Source: Syntrophotalea carbinolica DSM 2380 (lineage in GTDB: Bacteria; Desulfobacterota; Desulfuromonadia; Desulfuromonadales; Syntrophotaleaceae). Taken from it: 64,000 bases of DNA. Position numbers and translations under genes: made by a program. The notes below the pieces were generated by a model. That model was not told the DNA's origin. It did not search any database and worked only from the letters and a program-made list of their open reading frames with translations. The stretch spans positions 620,001-684,000 of the forward strand of contig NC_007498.2 in NCBI RefSeq assembly GCF_000012885.1, written 5' to 3'. Below are positions 36,798 to 47,759 of the stretch, one piece after another. Position 1 is the stretch's first letter, and every line of letters starts with the position of its first letter.

Positions 36798-39140
36798 TTA
36801 CTTCTCTTGATCCCGCACCATCCCCACCCGCAGGTTCCTGTGATCTGCGCGGCCGTGATCATCCACCACCCGCACCACAAAATTTCCACTGACCGGTGAC
36901 CAGAAAAAGTTTTCCCCGGCTTTGGATGTGCCGACAAAAGTGTCATCGACAAACCAGAACAGTTGCCGCACATCGGCGTCGGCGACGGCGCTGAATGGGA
37001 TCTTTGCCGTGTTAAGAGTTTCGCTTTGCAGGCGGTAGGCGAGACCGGCCACCGGTGACTGGATCTTCGGTGCGGCTCCGGACAGGCTTTGCGTGTCGAG
37101 ATCGCAGTCCGCTTCAAATGGTGGCGGGGTTTTAAGGGCGATACCGGCCTCACGAAAGATCCGTTGCAGGTCGGAGGGCCAGAACTCAAAGATACGCATT
37201 TCGGTGCGGCCCGGCTGCTGCCGGCAGGCGCGCAGACCGGTCTGGCTGTCCACCGGCACGGCGCGGTGAATGGCCGAGACTTTGATCGGTGAGACGCCGG
37301 GAATGAACCAGGAGGGGGTTGTGCGGGGGCAGTAGCGGCCGGGCAGGTCGCCGGTGTCGGCACACATATCCACCTGTTTTACATTAAGCAGACCGGGCTT
37401 GAGATTGCCGGTGGCCTGCCACGGCTGTGCGCCGCTCAGACTCTGGAAAATCTCGAACAGCAAGGGACCGGCGGCCTGGCGGCCGACGAAGGCGCGGTTT
37501 CCGGAGCCGTCGAAATTGCCGATCCACACCGCTACCACATAGGGCCCGGAGATGCCCACTGCCCAGGCATCGCGAAAGGCATGGGAGGTTCCGGTTTTCC
37601 AGGCGACCTCCATGCCGGTGGAATGTTGGCCGGGCAGGGGGGCGCGCAGCGCTGGCGGGTTGTCGCTCAGGATGTCGAGGATCAGGAAACAGGCCTCCGA
37701 ACTCAAAGGCGATGACGGATTTTCCGATTTGGAGGCGGTGTTCAGCATGCGCAGTGGCTGCAGCCTGCCGCCGTTGGGCAGCATGGCGTAGAGCTTGAGC
37801 AGGTCAAGCATGGTCAGCTCCACGCCGCCCAGCGCCAGAGCCAGGCCGTAGTAGCTCGCCGGTTTTAGATTTTGCACTCCCGCGTTTTGCAGCAGTTCGT
37901 AGAGCCCTGGCGGATGCACCTTGGCCTGCAGGGCGGCGGCCGGCACGTTGCGGCTGGCGATGAGGGCGTCTCTTGCCAGCATCGGACCGAGGAAGGCCTG
38001 ATCGTAGTTTTCCGGGGCGAAACCGCCGTAGCGGTGCGGCGCATCCTTGAGCATGCTCATCGGGTGGATCAGCCCCTGATCCATAGCCAGAGCATAAACG
38101 AAAGGTTTGAGGGTCGAACCGGGGGAGCGCTGCGCGCTGCAACCGTTGACCTGGCCCTGGATCGCGGCATCGAAGAAATCAGCGGAACCGACCAGCGCTG
38201 TCAGCTCCATGGTCTGGTAATTAAGGATAGCCACAGCGCCGTTGTTGATGCCGACATCCTTGCGTCGCGCCACATAACGGGCCAGATGTTGCTCGGCCAT
38301 GCGCTGCACATCGCCATCGATGGTGGTGTCGATGTGGCCGCCTTGCATGAGTGGCAGGTGCCGCTCCAGCTCGGTGGTCAGGTGCGGGGCGCGAAACGGC
38401 AGCTGTTCAGGCGGGCGTATCTGCAGGGGCATGTCGAAAAAAGACTGCTGCGTCGCTGCGTTGGGGTGTTTCGCCAACCAGCGTCGAAACAACGGATCCC
38501 GGGCGACTTTCAGTGCTTGAAAGCCCTGCTCGGTGGTGGGGTTCCGCCTGACCGGATTCTGCGGGACCACGCACAGGCTCAGCGCCTCGGGCAGGCTTAA
38601 ATCCTTGGCCGTCTTATTGAAATAGATCAGGCTGGCCGCTTCGATGCCCTCGATGTTGCGGCCATAGGGGGCGAGATTCAGATACGCCTCGAAAATCTCG
38701 TCTTTGCTGTAATGCCGGGATAACTGCAGCGCGCGCAGGATCTGCACCAGCTTGCCGCTCAGGTTGCGGGTTTGCAGATGCCAGCGCAGGCGGGCAACCT
38801 GCATGGTGATGGTTGAGGCGCCCACCGGGCGCTCGCGCACGACGTAACTGGTCCAGAAGGCGCGCAGCAGGGCCAACGGATCGACACCGGGATGCCGGTA
38901 GAAATCATGGTCTTCGTAGAGCAGGGTGGCTTCGCGCAGGGCCGGGGCGATTTCCTGCAGCGGCACCTGCAAACGGTAGCGGTCATCGTCGGCCAGGGTC
39001 AGGCGCAACAGCTTTCCCTGACGATCGAAGAAGGCCCGCGAACTGCTCTGGTAGCTCAGCAGGTTTGGTCGGGGAATGGCTAGAATCGCAGCCGTGGTCA
39101 CCAGCAGCAGAATCACGGCTGCGCGCAATGTTTTATTCAT
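36798..39140 (-). CDS. pbpC: Penicillin-binding protein 1C
   Basis: 780 residues. Signal anchor AAVILLLVTTAAILAI; glycosyltransferase GT51 domain with the catalytic Glu in LLYEDHDFYRHPGVDPLALL and GASTITMQVARL; transpeptidase domain with SPGSTLKPFVYAL (active Ser), ASRNVP (SxN motif) and KTGTS; then the C-terminal BiPBP_C domain (IQSPVAGLAYRLQ...FFWSPVSGNFVVRVVDDHGR) specific to PBP1C. It polymerises and cross-links murein in the periplasm. The start is the ATG at 39140, without a clear ribosome-binding site; TTG two codons earlier is an alternative. It follows the alpha-2-macroglobulin gene, the conserved pairing that may guard the cell wall against proteases after damage. Confidence 0.93.
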   Translation of the reverse strand: MNKTLRAAVILLLVTTAAILAIPRPNLLSYQSSSRAFFDRQGKLLRLTLADDDRYRLQVPLQEIAPALREATLLYEDHDFYRHPGVDPLALLRAFWTSYVVRERPVGASTITMQVARLRWHLQTRNLSGKLVQILRALQLSRHYSKDEIFEAYLNLAPYGRNIEGIEAASLIYFNKTAKDLSLPEALSLCVVPQNPVRRNPTTEQGFQALKVARDPLFRRWLAKHPNAATQQSFFDMPLQIRPPEQLPFRAPHLTTELERHLPLMQGGHIDTTIDGDVQRMAEQHLARYVARRKDVGINNGAVAILNYQTMELTALVGSADFFDAAIQGQVNGCSAQRSPGSTLKPFVYALAMDQGLIHPMSMLKDAPHRYGGFAPENYDQAFLGPMLARDALIASRNVPAAALQAKVHPPGLYELLQNAGVQNLKPASYYGLALALGGVELTMLDLLKLYAMLPNGGRLQPLRMLNTASKSENPSSPLSSEACFLILDILSDNPPALRAPLPGQHSTGMEVAWKTGTSHAFRDAWAVGISGPYVVAVWIGNFDGSGNRAFVGRQAAGPLLFEIFQSLSGAQPWQATGNLKPGLLNVKQVDMCADTGDLPGRYCPRTTPSWFIPGVSPIKVSAIHRAVPVDSQTGLRACRQQPGRTEMRIFEFWPSDLQRIFREAGIALKTPPPFEADCDLDTQSLSGAAPKIQSPVAGLAYRLQSETLNTAKIPFSAVADADVRQLFWFVDDTFVGTSKAGENFFWSPVSGNFVVRVVDDHGRADHRNLRVGMVRDQEK

Positions 39141-39158
39141 CGTCAAAAACCAAAAAAA

Positions 39159-39262
39159 TCTGTCTCACGCAAAGCCGCAAAGTCGCCAAGTAAAGCACTT
39201 CAGAATCATAAATCCTTTGGTAGTAAAGAGAAAATCCTTTGCGCCTTTGCGTCTTGAGTGAG
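39159..39262. repeat. REP-like inverted repeat between the macroglobulin gene and pbpC
   Basis: CTCACGCAAAGCCGCAAAGT (39163-39182) and its approximate complement CTTTGCGCCTTTGCGTCTTG (39237-39256, followed by AGTGAG) flank about 55 bases of AT-rich sequence. CGCAAAG-phrased palindromes of this form are dispersed intergenic repeats in many proteobacterial genomes. Only one is visible here. Confidence 0.6.
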
Positions 39263-39345
39263 CGCAGCGAACGGGCGTGAGGTAAGCCGTTGAATTTCAG
39301 GTTTTGCTTCCCATTGCGCCGTTACGAGAGCCCGGCTTTGACACA

Positions 39346-42300
39346 TCAAGAACCGCCGGAGTCCGACGGCGTGACGTTGAATGTCCCTGACACACCGGAG
39401 GCGCGTACCGCCCGATCGTACATGGCTTCGGCAAAGGGCGGCGGGATGACGAACTGGCCGGCGCTGGTGACCTTGGCCCGGTAGCTGAGTTCCCGTGCCG
39501 TGGTATCGAAGCGGCCGTAAAAGACCACCCGGTCTTCGCGTACATCGACATAGTCGGCCCGCCAGCCGACGGCGGTGCGCGGCACCGAATCGCGCAGCAC
39601 CTCGAAGCCGCCCGGCAGCAGGTCAATGACCGCCACGTTGGAAACCGGTTCGTTCAGCGCCCGCACCCGCAGGCGCACGGTGACTTCCTGGCCCTGTTGC
39701 AGCTCGGTAACCGGCTTGCCGTTGCCATTCAGGTACTCGCGGGTGATTTCCAGCTTGTCGCGCACCGGGGTCGTCGGCATCTCGCGGTCGAACCCGGCCT
39801 GGGACAGCAGGTGGAACAGCGCCTTGTCGGCGGCTACCAGCAGCTTGGCGGTATCCGTGCCGAAGGCCGCTTGGGGTAAGGGTTGCTGCTCGATCGCCAA
39901 CGGATGTTCGCCTTTATTGCGATCTACGGCGGTAATGCGGATGGCCTCCTCCCGCAGCGGCGAGGTTTGCAGTTGGCCGTAAGCGCCCAGCGCCAGGATG
40001 GTATAGGCGGCGGAAATGGTGTTGTAGCGGCCGCGGAATACCGGTTCGACAAATCGCAGCAATGCCTCGCCGTCGAGCTTTGCCGCCCGGTTCGGGAAAT
40101 GCTTCGCCAGCAGGTAAACGAACTGGGCGTCGCGGGTCAATGCCGAATGGAAGATACCGTCTTTACCGCTGTCCTTGGCGCCGAGGGGGTAGTGGCTGAT
40201 CAGCGCCCTGGCATCATCCTGCATGTGAAGCAGCCCGTAGGCGGATGCCATATAAGCTGCCGCCAGATCCTGCCGCCAGATTTTCGGCTGGTGTTTGTCC
40301 AGCCAGGTCTGCAGGTTGATCAGGTGGTTGGTGGTCACCTCGCCCATGCGGGTCAGCAGATAGATGGCGTAGGCACGCACCCGTGCCTGTTCCAGATCGG
40401 CCGGCTGGTTGCCGACATAGTCGCGCAGGTAGTCGCGGCCGCGGGTCATGAGGTCCTCGGGTACGGCGTAGCCGAGAGCGCGGACCTCGAGGAGAAAATG
40501 CATGACGTAGACGCTGGGGAATTCCGCCACCTCGCTGCCGCCGGGCCAGAAACAGAAACCGCCGTTGGCCAGTTGCCGCTCGCGCAGCCTGGCGATGAGC
40601 GTGGCGAAGCGCTGTCGGTTGTCTTTGCTGTGTGGCGCAAAGGCCGGATGGCTCATCAGTCCGACCAGCGGGAAAACCTGGCTGACAACCTGTTCGGTGC
40701 AGCCGTGGGGAAAGTGTTCCAGGTAGGACGACAGGCCGTCGATGAGAACCAGTGGGCTGCTTGATGCCGCTACCCGCTGTTCGGCCAGATCGGCGTATAA
40801 GCTGCGCGGCACCTTCAGCTGGGCCTTGCCATTTTTGCTGTAGCCGCTGCTCAGGGTGGTGGTGTAGGGCAGTGCCGGACGGATGCTGAGGGTTGCGCGG
40901 CGCGTGGCCTGCTCCTTGCCCGAGGTGACGATGAAGCGCACTTGGGCCGCGCCTAGTTTGTCCTTGGCGCGCAGCTGGAAGTGAAGAGTCTTTTCGCTGC
41001 CTTCGCTGATGGTCAGCCGTTGTTCTTTATCGCCGATGATGTCCAGTTGTTCGGAAGCTTCCAGGCGTACGCTGACCGGGGCGTTCTTGCCCGAGCCTTC
41101 GAGGATGTTGCTGATGCTGGCCGAGGTGCGGAAACTGTCTCCGGGAGCCGCCTGGGTCGGCAGACTGGGCGTGATGACGAAGGGGCCTCGTACCAGGCTG
41201 GATTCTTCCGCCACGCCGATGGCCTCTTCGGCCACCGCCACGGCCATGATACGCAGGGTGCCGGCAAAGGTATCGGGCACCGTGAAGCTTACGCTGCGTT
41301 TCTGGCTATCGGCATCGAGAATGCCTGACCAGAAAACCGCCGGTTTGTCCAGGGCTCGAGCGAAGGGGTTGAGGTTGGCGGCCAGCGCTTTGCGCATGCT
41401 TTCGTCGGCCATGCCGCCGCCGCTGGCGGAAAGCCGGCGGATCAGATCGAATTCCGGCAGCAGTAGATCGAGCATCTGCAGGGTATCGACCTGCAGGGCA
41501 CGTTTGCGCAGAAAGTGATCGAGGGGTTGCGGCGTTTTATATTTTGCCACCTGCAGAATGCCCTCGTTGACCGCAAACACGGCGATACGCGAAGGGCGGG
41601 ATGTGCTGTAGTTGATTTCCATGCGATCCCCGGGCCGCGCTTTGGACGCCACATCCAGCTGCACATCAAGGGTGCGCTTGCCGCGATCGATGGTGAAAGG
41701 CGCCACGGCGTAGCTCAAGGGACTGGTGAAAATCTCCCGGGAGTCGGCGGCGCGCACGAAGGCGACGTTGACATAGGCGTTGCCCTCCAGGTCTTTGGGG
41801 ATGGTGATGGTCTGCATGCTGCTGGTTGTGTCGGCGCTGAACCATTTCCAGGTGTGCACCCGGTGGCTTTCGATGGTGATCAGACCGCTGCCGGTATAAG
41901 GGGCGGTGATGTTCATTTCGATGGTGTCGCCGGCCTTATAGTCGTTGCGGTCGAGTTTGAGATCGAGTTCGGCGTTCTTTTCCCGTTGTCCCAGCAGGTT
42001 GCCGTGACCGACTACGGTAAAGCGCACCCGTGCCAGTTTCAGGCCCTGCGCATCGAGAATCTCCCACACGTAGGTGCCGGGGCGGTCGGTGGGCAGTCGG
42101 TAACGGCTACCGCTGGCGTCTATGGCAAAGTCCTGTATGTGCAGCTCCTGCTCCTTTTCCATCGACTGGTAGGCGTAGGTGCCGTCGGGCTGTTGCACCA
42201 GGGTCGAGATGCTGCGGATTTCCGCGAGTCGCGCCCGCAGTCCTTCCACGGCGCGGGGTTGTAGATCGGTGCCGATGGCAAGGAGGTCGATAACGCGTTC

Positions 42301-45123
42301 GGCATCCTTGTGGATGTAGTCCAGCTTGCCGTCGCTTTTGGTGCCGATGAGGGTCTTGAGAGGGGATAGCAGCACGCTGTTGCGCGCCGTGACGCTACGC
42401 CCGCCACCGGGTTCGAATCCTTCGGTGGTCAGGGTCAGCAGGTAGGTTCCGGCGTTGAAACGCTCCAGCGGCAAGGTGAATTCGGCTTGGCCTTGTTCAT
42501 CGGTGGTTTGAACGTTCAGTTCTTCGCTGATCTGAAGCGGTTGCTTGTCCGGATCGTACCAGGGATCGGCAAAGCTGAACTCGGGATATTCCTTGAAGCT
42601 GAAACGCGCACTGCGCACGTTCATGAAAGCCGTTACTTTGCGCCCCTGGGCCGGCGTGCCGAACAGGTTGCGCAGGCCCACGCGGGCCGTGAGCCGGGTT
42701 GCGGTACTCCATCCACGCTCCTCGATGCCGAGCAGCGTACTCCGGATTTTCAGGGTGTCGGGTTGGAATTCCTCGACGCGGAATTGGTCCAGGCCGATCA
42801 TGCGGCCCCGGTGGTTGTTGTCGCGCACCAGATAGAGGGCCACTTGATAGGTGCCGGTTTCCGAGGCAGCTTGCGTGGCATAGGGATAGTCGAAGAAGCC
42901 CTTGGCCGGCAGCTTGAGGCGCTTGCTGGCAACCTCGGTGCCGCGTGGGTTGCGGATGGCGATTTCCAGGGGGATCCCTTCAATATTGTTCAGCGGCTGC
43001 GCTTTGACGATACAGCCGATGGCGACCTGCTCTCCCGGACGGTACAGGCCGCGGTCACTGAACAGGAAAGCCCCCAGGCTCTGCCCGTTGCGTTGCCGGT
43101 CGCGAACGCCGCCGACTTCGAAACGGGAGAAATTCAGTTGCCGGGTCCGGCGTTCAAAGGGGATAAAGGCCATGTCGTCGGCAGTTGTGACCACATAGGC
43201 GGTCGGCTGCTGCTCGTTCCTGAACCCCTTGGTGCTCGGAAACTTTACATGTCCCTCGGCGTCGGTGGTGCGGGTCAGTAGCGGCAGGCCGTTGCGCCCC
43301 TGCAGAGTGACCCTGGCGCCGGCCACCGGTTGCCCGTTGCCGAAAGATCGGACGAAGACGTCGTGACTCCGGTCGGCATTGTCCTTGACCAGCAGGCCGA
43401 AGTCGGTCACCAGGATCAGGCGTTTGTCGCTGACCCAGCTCATTTTGCGCTTACGGGTTTTGTCCCAGCCGCAGAGTTCCACAAAGAACAGTCCGCAGCG
43501 ATCCCTGTCGGATGGCAGGTAGGCGCTGAGGTCGACGGAGGCGTAGTTGGCCTGTTGGGGCGGGAGCTGTTTCAGATCGATGATCTGCTGCGCATATTCG
43601 ACGATATTGTCTTCGTCAAACCGGTAGCTGGCAAAGTCCGGGTCGCTTAAATCGCCGTACGTCTGACTGATCAGATGCTGCAACTGGCCCGGCAGCAGTT
43701 TGCCGATGCGGACCTGGAAGGCGTCCAGGCCGCGGGTCATGAGCCCCAATCGGTGGGATCCGGCCAGGGAGAGCAGCGCTCCGTCGGCGGCGATCTGGAG
43801 CTCCTTCGGGTATGTCGGCGCCCTCAACAGGGTGTCGTAGAACGAGGCATGCACGAAGCCGCCCAAAGAGGTCAGCCCCGGTTTGAGGCGAAGATAAAGA
43901 GTACCTCCCGGCGGTGCATCCAGGGGCAGGTGAAATTCCCTGGAAAAGCCGTGCTCCGTCTCGAGGGGCACCAGGGGCACAGGGGTGGCCTGGGCCAGAA
44001 TCGCGGAAGTGACCTCCCGGGGGCTGCGCCAGCGGGAACTGTTTCGCTGCGGGTTGCGCGGCGGCAGCAGCCAGGCCTGCAGCTTGTCCTTAAGCTCGGC
44101 CTCGGTGATATCGTCGGTGAAGCGGAGTCTGAGAACCTGCTGCGGTTCATTGGTCGAGGTACGGACGATAATTGCCTCGGCCTCTTCCACTTTCAGAAAA
44201 CTCAGTCGGTCGGGTATCAGTAACTCCTTGGCGAGTTGCCGCGTGGATGGCTCCCCGCCGATGGCCGGGGCGATACCGGCCTGTAGAGACAGCCGCAGGT
44301 AGTTGCTATGCTCCGGCAGTTGCAGCGGCATACTGTGGACATAGGCTTCGCGCTGGTTCTTGTCGTAGCTGAGAGTGAACCCGACTTTTTGAGGGCTGGC
44401 CTTGCTGTCCTTGTCGGAGGGATGCATGCTCAGGGCCAGGTGTTTTTCCAGGCTTTGGGCATCGACCGGATGGGAAAAACGCAGGGTCGCAACGGCCTGG
44501 CGGATTTTACGATTTCGCGGATCCTGGTAAAACTCCAGATTGTCGAGGTCGACATCAAAAGCCGGAGTGTCAAAGGTATAGTCCAGGCTGCTGAAACGGG
44601 ATTCCGGGGAAAACAGCTGTTTGTCGAAGCGCAAACGGTAGCGGGTACCGGCCTGCCATTCCCGGTCGGGGACAAATATCAGGGTGCGGTCCCCCTCCCA
44701 ACTCCACGTACCACTTATGGCAGGCTTCAGGCGGATGCCGGTTTCGATGCGTTGATCCACCAGGTCGAGGCGCGCCACCGATGGCATGATCTCGGGTATC
44801 TGTTGTTCCGGCTGCAGCCGCTGGGTATTGTAACGAAAGCTGACGCGCAGGGCATCAGGCTGCAGGGTTTCGTCGTTGGGGGTGATGCCCGGAGCCTCGA
44901 TGTCGGCCGTCAACAGCAGAGGCCTGGGCAGGTGCCGATAGTAGCCGTAGCCAGCCACGACGGCGAAAGCCAGCAACGCCAGCAATCCCAGGCCGCTCCA
45001 GAATCGTTTAGGGCTTTGCTTGCGTGTGCGTTGCAACGCTGCGGCCCAGGGCGGCGGCGTCCAGGAAAACGATCCGGCAAGTTTATTTATCCCCAATCTG
45101 ACGGCGCGGAGCAGTCTCTTCAT
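39346..45123 (-). CDS. Bacterial alpha-2-macroglobulin (YfhM type)
   Basis: 1925 residues, a full-length bacterial alpha-2-macroglobulin. An N-terminal membrane anchor (FWSGLGLLALLAFAVVAGYG) is followed by MG domains (ITPNDETLQPDALRVSFRYN; RDVFVRSFGNGQPVAGARVT; FLFSDRGLYRPGEQVAIGCI) and the thioester domain with HFPHGCTEQVVSQVFPLVGL, in which Cys at about residue 1475 and Gln can form the thioester. C-terminal thioester and MG10 regions are complete. It traps proteases in the periplasm. ATG 45123 follows AAAGGATGAG; a 31-codon upstream extension is unlikely. It is transcribed toward pbpC with a 205-base gap containing the REP-like repeat. Confidence 0.93.
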   Translation of the reverse strand: MKRLLRAVRLGINKLAGSFSWTPPPWAAALQRTRKQSPKRFWSGLGLLALLAFAVVAGYGYYRHLPRPLLLTADIEAPGITPNDETLQPDALRVSFRYNTQRLQPEQQIPEIMPSVARLDLVDQRIETGIRLKPAISGTWSWEGDRTLIFVPDREWQAGTRYRLRFDKQLFSPESRFSSLDYTFDTPAFDVDLDNLEFYQDPRNRKIRQAVATLRFSHPVDAQSLEKHLALSMHPSDKDSKASPQKVGFTLSYDKNQREAYVHSMPLQLPEHSNYLRLSLQAGIAPAIGGEPSTRQLAKELLIPDRLSFLKVEEAEAIIVRTSTNEPQQVLRLRFTDDITEAELKDKLQAWLLPPRNPQRNSSRWRSPREVTSAILAQATPVPLVPLETEHGFSREFHLPLDAPPGGTLYLRLKPGLTSLGGFVHASFYDTLLRAPTYPKELQIAADGALLSLAGSHRLGLMTRGLDAFQVRIGKLLPGQLQHLISQTYGDLSDPDFASYRFDEDNIVEYAQQIIDLKQLPPQQANYASVDLSAYLPSDRDRCGLFFVELCGWDKTRKRKMSWVSDKRLILVTDFGLLVKDNADRSHDVFVRSFGNGQPVAGARVTLQGRNGLPLLTRTTDAEGHVKFPSTKGFRNEQQPTAYVVTTADDMAFIPFERRTRQLNFSRFEVGGVRDRQRNGQSLGAFLFSDRGLYRPGEQVAIGCIVKAQPLNNIEGIPLEIAIRNPRGTEVASKRLKLPAKGFFDYPYATQAASETGTYQVALYLVRDNNHRGRMIGLDQFRVEEFQPDTLKIRSTLLGIEERGWSTATRLTARVGLRNLFGTPAQGRKVTAFMNVRSARFSFKEYPEFSFADPWYDPDKQPLQISEELNVQTTDEQGQAEFTLPLERFNAGTYLLTLTTEGFEPGGGRSVTARNSVLLSPLKTLIGTKSDGKLDYIHKDAERVIDLLAIGTDLQPRAVEGLRARLAEIRSISTLVQQPDGTYAYQSMEKEQELHIQDFAIDASGSRYRLPTDRPGTYVWEILDAQGLKLARVRFTVVGHGNLLGQREKNAELDLKLDRNDYKAGDTIEMNITAPYTGSGLITIESHRVHTWKWFSADTTSSMQTITIPKDLEGNAYVNVAFVRAADSREIFTSPLSYAVAPFTIDRGKRTLDVQLDVASKARPGDRMEINYSTSRPSRIAVFAVNEGILQVAKYKTPQPLDHFLRKRALQVDTLQMLDLLLPEFDLIRRLSASGGGMADESMRKALAANLNPFARALDKPAVFWSGILDADSQKRSVSFTVPDTFAGTLRIMAVAVAEEAIGVAEESSLVRGPFVITPSLPTQAAPGDSFRTSASISNILEGSGKNAPVSVRLEASEQLDIIGDKEQRLTISEGSEKTLHFQLRAKDKLGAAQVRFIVTSGKEQATRRATLSIRPALPYTTTLSSGYSKNGKAQLKVPRSLYADLAEQRVAASSSPLVLIDGLSSYLEHFPHGCTEQVVSQVFPLVGLMSHPAFAPHSKDNRQRFATLIARLRERQLANGGFCFWPGGSEVAEFPSVYVMHFLLEVRALGYAVPEDLMTRGRDYLRDYVGNQPADLEQARVRAYAIYLLTRMGEVTTNHLINLQTWLDKHQPKIWRQDLAAAYMASAYGLLHMQDDARALISHYPLGAKDSGKDGIFHSALTRDAQFVYLLAKHFPNRAAKLDGEALLRFVEPVFRGRYNTISAAYTILALGAYGQLQTSPLREEAIRITAVDRNKGEHPLAIEQQPLPQAAFGTDTAKLLVAADKALFHLLSQAGFDREMPTTPVRDKLEITREYLNGNGKPVTELQQGQEVTVRLRVRALNEPVSNVAVIDLLPGGFEVLRDSVPRTAVGWRADYVDVREDRVVFYGRFDTTARELSYRAKVTSAGQFVIPPPFAEAMYDRAVRASGVSGTFNVTPSDSGGS

Positions 45124-45594
45124 CTTCTCATCCTTTGGCGAACACGGTGTTGGTGTGCAGAGATGTTGCGAAGCGTTTCCTTTCCGCATACCTCCGGCTA
45201 AATCCCTCAGGATCAAGTGTTTTTCATAATGGCACCCAAATATATCATGCGTACCGTTTCGTTAACAGGGGTATCGCAAGTGTCTATATAGAATGAAGGC
45301 GAACAAATAAACCGTAGAGACTTGTCAAGTTATGACTAGTAAAAGCCTTAACTATCCGAGCAATAAAAAGATTTTTTTATTTACATTCCTTATCGTGATC
45401 AGTATATTCCCCGACAAATAATTCTTTACTAATTATTGTATACATATTCTATTTGTTTAATTTTACCGTATACCGAAAAACGCTGGTGCCTTGCCTTTGT
45501 AACGAGCAAAGCTGTGTTCGATTTCAGAAGAACCATATCCGTTTAGCATAATCGTTGTTGATGAAACTAATACGTTTTGGCTTTGGAGGAAAGT
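45124..45594. other. Intergenic region between divergent macroglobulin and MCP genes
   Basis: About 470 bases, AT-rich from 45300 to 45470. Promoters for both directions must lie here, but no clear -24/-12, flagellar sigma28 or sigma70 element stood out. No open frame with a ribosome-binding site, no repeat, no riboswitch signature. Confidence 0.5.
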
Positions 45595-47625
45595 ATGACA
45601 TTAAATTTGCGAGGGAAAATTTTATTGCCGACCATTATTGTCGTTGTGGTCGGGCTGGCATTGTCCGGGTTCTTGAATTACCGATCGTCAAAAGCGGCCC
45701 TGGAGACGACGATTAACGGCCAGTTAACCGAGTTGACACGGGGCTTGGCCGGCCAGTTTGAAGGCTGGATCGACGGCTTGATTCATGATATCGAGATCTG
45801 TTCTCAACGCGATGTTATGCGCAGAGCATTGCAGGCCGAGGGTGAGGATCAGCAATTGGCAACCCTGGACGCGGGTAAAGATCTCGAGACAATGCTCAAG
45901 GAGTACGGTGGTTACGAAGGATTTCATGTGGCCGGTATAGATGGCCGGGTGGTGGCATCCTCCGATCCGGCCGCTGTCGGCAAACTCGATATCAGCCAGC
46001 GAGACTATTTTAAGCAAAGTCTTGCGGGCAAGACAATTGTTTCCGAGGTATTGCGCAGCAAGGTGACCAACAACCCGATTTTTGTTATCGCAGTACCGGT
46101 GCATGACGGCACCCGGGTTGCGGGGGTGATTATCGGTGTGCTGGATCTTTTACAGTTTACCGATCAATACATCAAGCCGGTCAAAATCGGGCAGCGCGGT
46201 TATGTTTACGTGCTTGATGGCCAGGGGCGTTTCATTGCCCATCCCAACGGTAGCAATATTCTCAACGTCAATGTTGCCGGTTACGATTGGGGACAGGAGG
46301 TATTAGGCAAAAAGAGAGGCTTCACCTTCTACCAGTGGGAAGGTATCGACAAGCTGCTTGCTTACGACCAGGTTCCTTCAACCGGCTGGATTGTGGCGGC
46401 TTGCGCAGAAAACCATGATGTTTTTTCCGCCATCGACGGTATTCGCAATCAGAGTATTCTTGTCGCTCTCATTCTGCTGGGGGTACTGATCGGGGTGGTC
46501 TTTTTAATCGTGCGGCCGATTGTTAACGCCGTGCGTCTGGGGGCTCATTTCGCCGAAACCATCAGTCTGGGAGATCTGTCGGAGCGGCTGCATCTTGCCC
46601 GACAGGATGAAATCGGGCAGTTGGGGCAGGCTCTCGATACCATGGCCGACAGTCTGCAGGAAAAGGCACGACTTGCCGATCAGATCGCGCAGGGGAATCT
46701 GGCGGTGGAAGTTTCGTTGGCTTCGGACAAGGATCAGCTCGGCAAGGCCTTGCAGGGTATGACCGCCAATCTTAATGAGGTGCTCGGGGAGGTCAACGTT
46801 GCCGGGGAATATATCGCCAGTTGCGCAGCTCAGGTATCGGACTCGAGCCAATCCCTGTCGCAGAGTGCTACCGAAGCCGCCGCTTCCATGGAGGAAATCA
46901 CCGCTTCCATGACCGAGATGGCCTCTCAGACCCGCCTCAATGCCGAAAATGCCGAGCAAGCCAATGAACTTTCCAAAGAGGCACATGGCGGTGCCACGCA
47001 GGGCGCCGAACTGATGGAAAAGATGCTTGCAGCCATCTGGGATATTAACGCATCGAGCGAAGATATTTCGAAAATTATCAAGGTGATCGACGAAATAGCC
47101 TTTCAGACCAACCTGCTGGCCCTCAATGCGGCCGTCGAAGCGGCGCGCGCCGGCCAGCACGGCAAAGGCTTCGCTGTCGTAGCCGAGGAGGTTCGGACTC
47201 TGGCGGCGCGCAGTGCCAAGGCAGCCAAGGAGACGGCAGAACTTATTGAAAATTCGGTGGCCAAGACGCGAAATGGCACAGAGCTGGCCGATAAGACCTC
47301 CGCGTCTTTGCAGACCATTGTCGATGGTGCCACCAAGGTATCGGATCTGGTCGCCGAGATTTCCATGGCGTCCAACGAGCAGGCTCAGGGTTTTAACCAG
47401 GTCAACATGGGCTTGGGGCAGATTGACGGCGTGACCCAGCAGAATACGGCCAATGCCGAGGAGAGTGCGGCTGCCGCCCAGGAGCTTACCGGACAGGCCG
47501 AGCGTTTGCAGCATGTGCTGGCACGTTTTACCCTGGCGAGCGCGCAAGCCTCCCGGCGTTCTGCGGCCGGACAAAAGGACATTTCAATCGAGGCTCAGCA
47601 AAAGCTGGCGCTGCCGCCTGCCTGA
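45595..47625 (+). CDS. Methyl-accepting chemotaxis protein with dCache sensor
   Basis: 676 residues. TM1 ([20 protein letters not shown]), a periplasmic double-Cache sensor ([60 protein letters not shown]), TM2 ([20 protein letters not shown]), a HAMP domain and a long cytoplasmic coiled coil. The signalling tip [20 protein letters not shown] and [20 protein letters not shown] is intact. Cache sensors usually bind small organic acids or amino acids. The C-terminus lacks a CheR-binding pentapeptide. ATG 45595 follows GGAGGAAAGT. It is convergent with a cheW gene; the pair probably serve one chemosensory pathway whose cheA is outside the window. Confidence 0.93.
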   Translation: MTLNLRGKILLPTIIVVVVGLALSGFLNYRSSKAALETTINGQLTELTRGLAGQFEGWIDGLIHDIEICSQRDVMRRALQAEGEDQQLATLDAGKDLETMLKEYGGYEGFHVAGIDGRVVASSDPAAVGKLDISQRDYFKQSLAGKTIVSEVLRSKVTNNPIFVIAVPVHDGTRVAGVIIGVLDLLQFTDQYIKPVKIGQRGYVYVLDGQGRFIAHPNGSNILNVNVAGYDWGQEVLGKKRGFTFYQWEGIDKLLAYDQVPSTGWIVAACAENHDVFSAIDGIRNQSILVALILLGVLIGVVFLIVRPIVNAVRLGAHFAETISLGDLSERLHLARQDEIGQLGQALDTMADSLQEKARLADQIAQGNLAVEVSLASDKDQLGKALQGMTANLNEVLGEVNVAGEYIASCAAQVSDSSQSLSQSATEAAASMEEITASMTEMASQTRLNAENAEQANELSKEAHGGATQGAELMEKMLAAIWDINASSEDISKIIKVIDEIAFQTNLLALNAAVEAARAGQHGKGFAVVAEEVRTLAARSAKAAKETAELIENSVAKTRNGTELADKTSASLQTIVDGATKVSDLVAEISMASNEQAQGFNQVNMGLGQIDGVTQQNTANAEESAAAAQELTGQAERLQHVLARFTLASAQASRRSAAGQKDISIEAQQKLALPPA

Positions 47626-47662
47626 CGTTTGTCGATGTTCGGCATAGAACAGGTTGCACCAT

Positions 47663-47707
47663 AAAAAACGCCGTCCCTTCTGCCTGGCAGAGGTGGACGG
47701 CGTTTTT
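47663..47707. terminator. Bidirectional terminator between MCP and cheW
   Basis: AAAAAACGCCGTCC and GGACGGCGTTTTT form a strong stem with a CTTCTGCCTGGCAGAGGT loop; T-tracts on both strands. Serves the convergent MCP and cheW genes. Confidence 0.88.
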
Positions 47708-47759
47708 GTACAAGGGGCGGGCCGGAGTGTCAGCCCTCCCCATTTTTCGACGATTGTTA

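Noticed and set aside
45300-45594. sigma28 or sigma54 promoter for the chemotaxis receptor
   Set aside because: Candidate TGG...TTGC near 45485 has the wrong spacing, and no TAAA/GCCGATAA pair was found.
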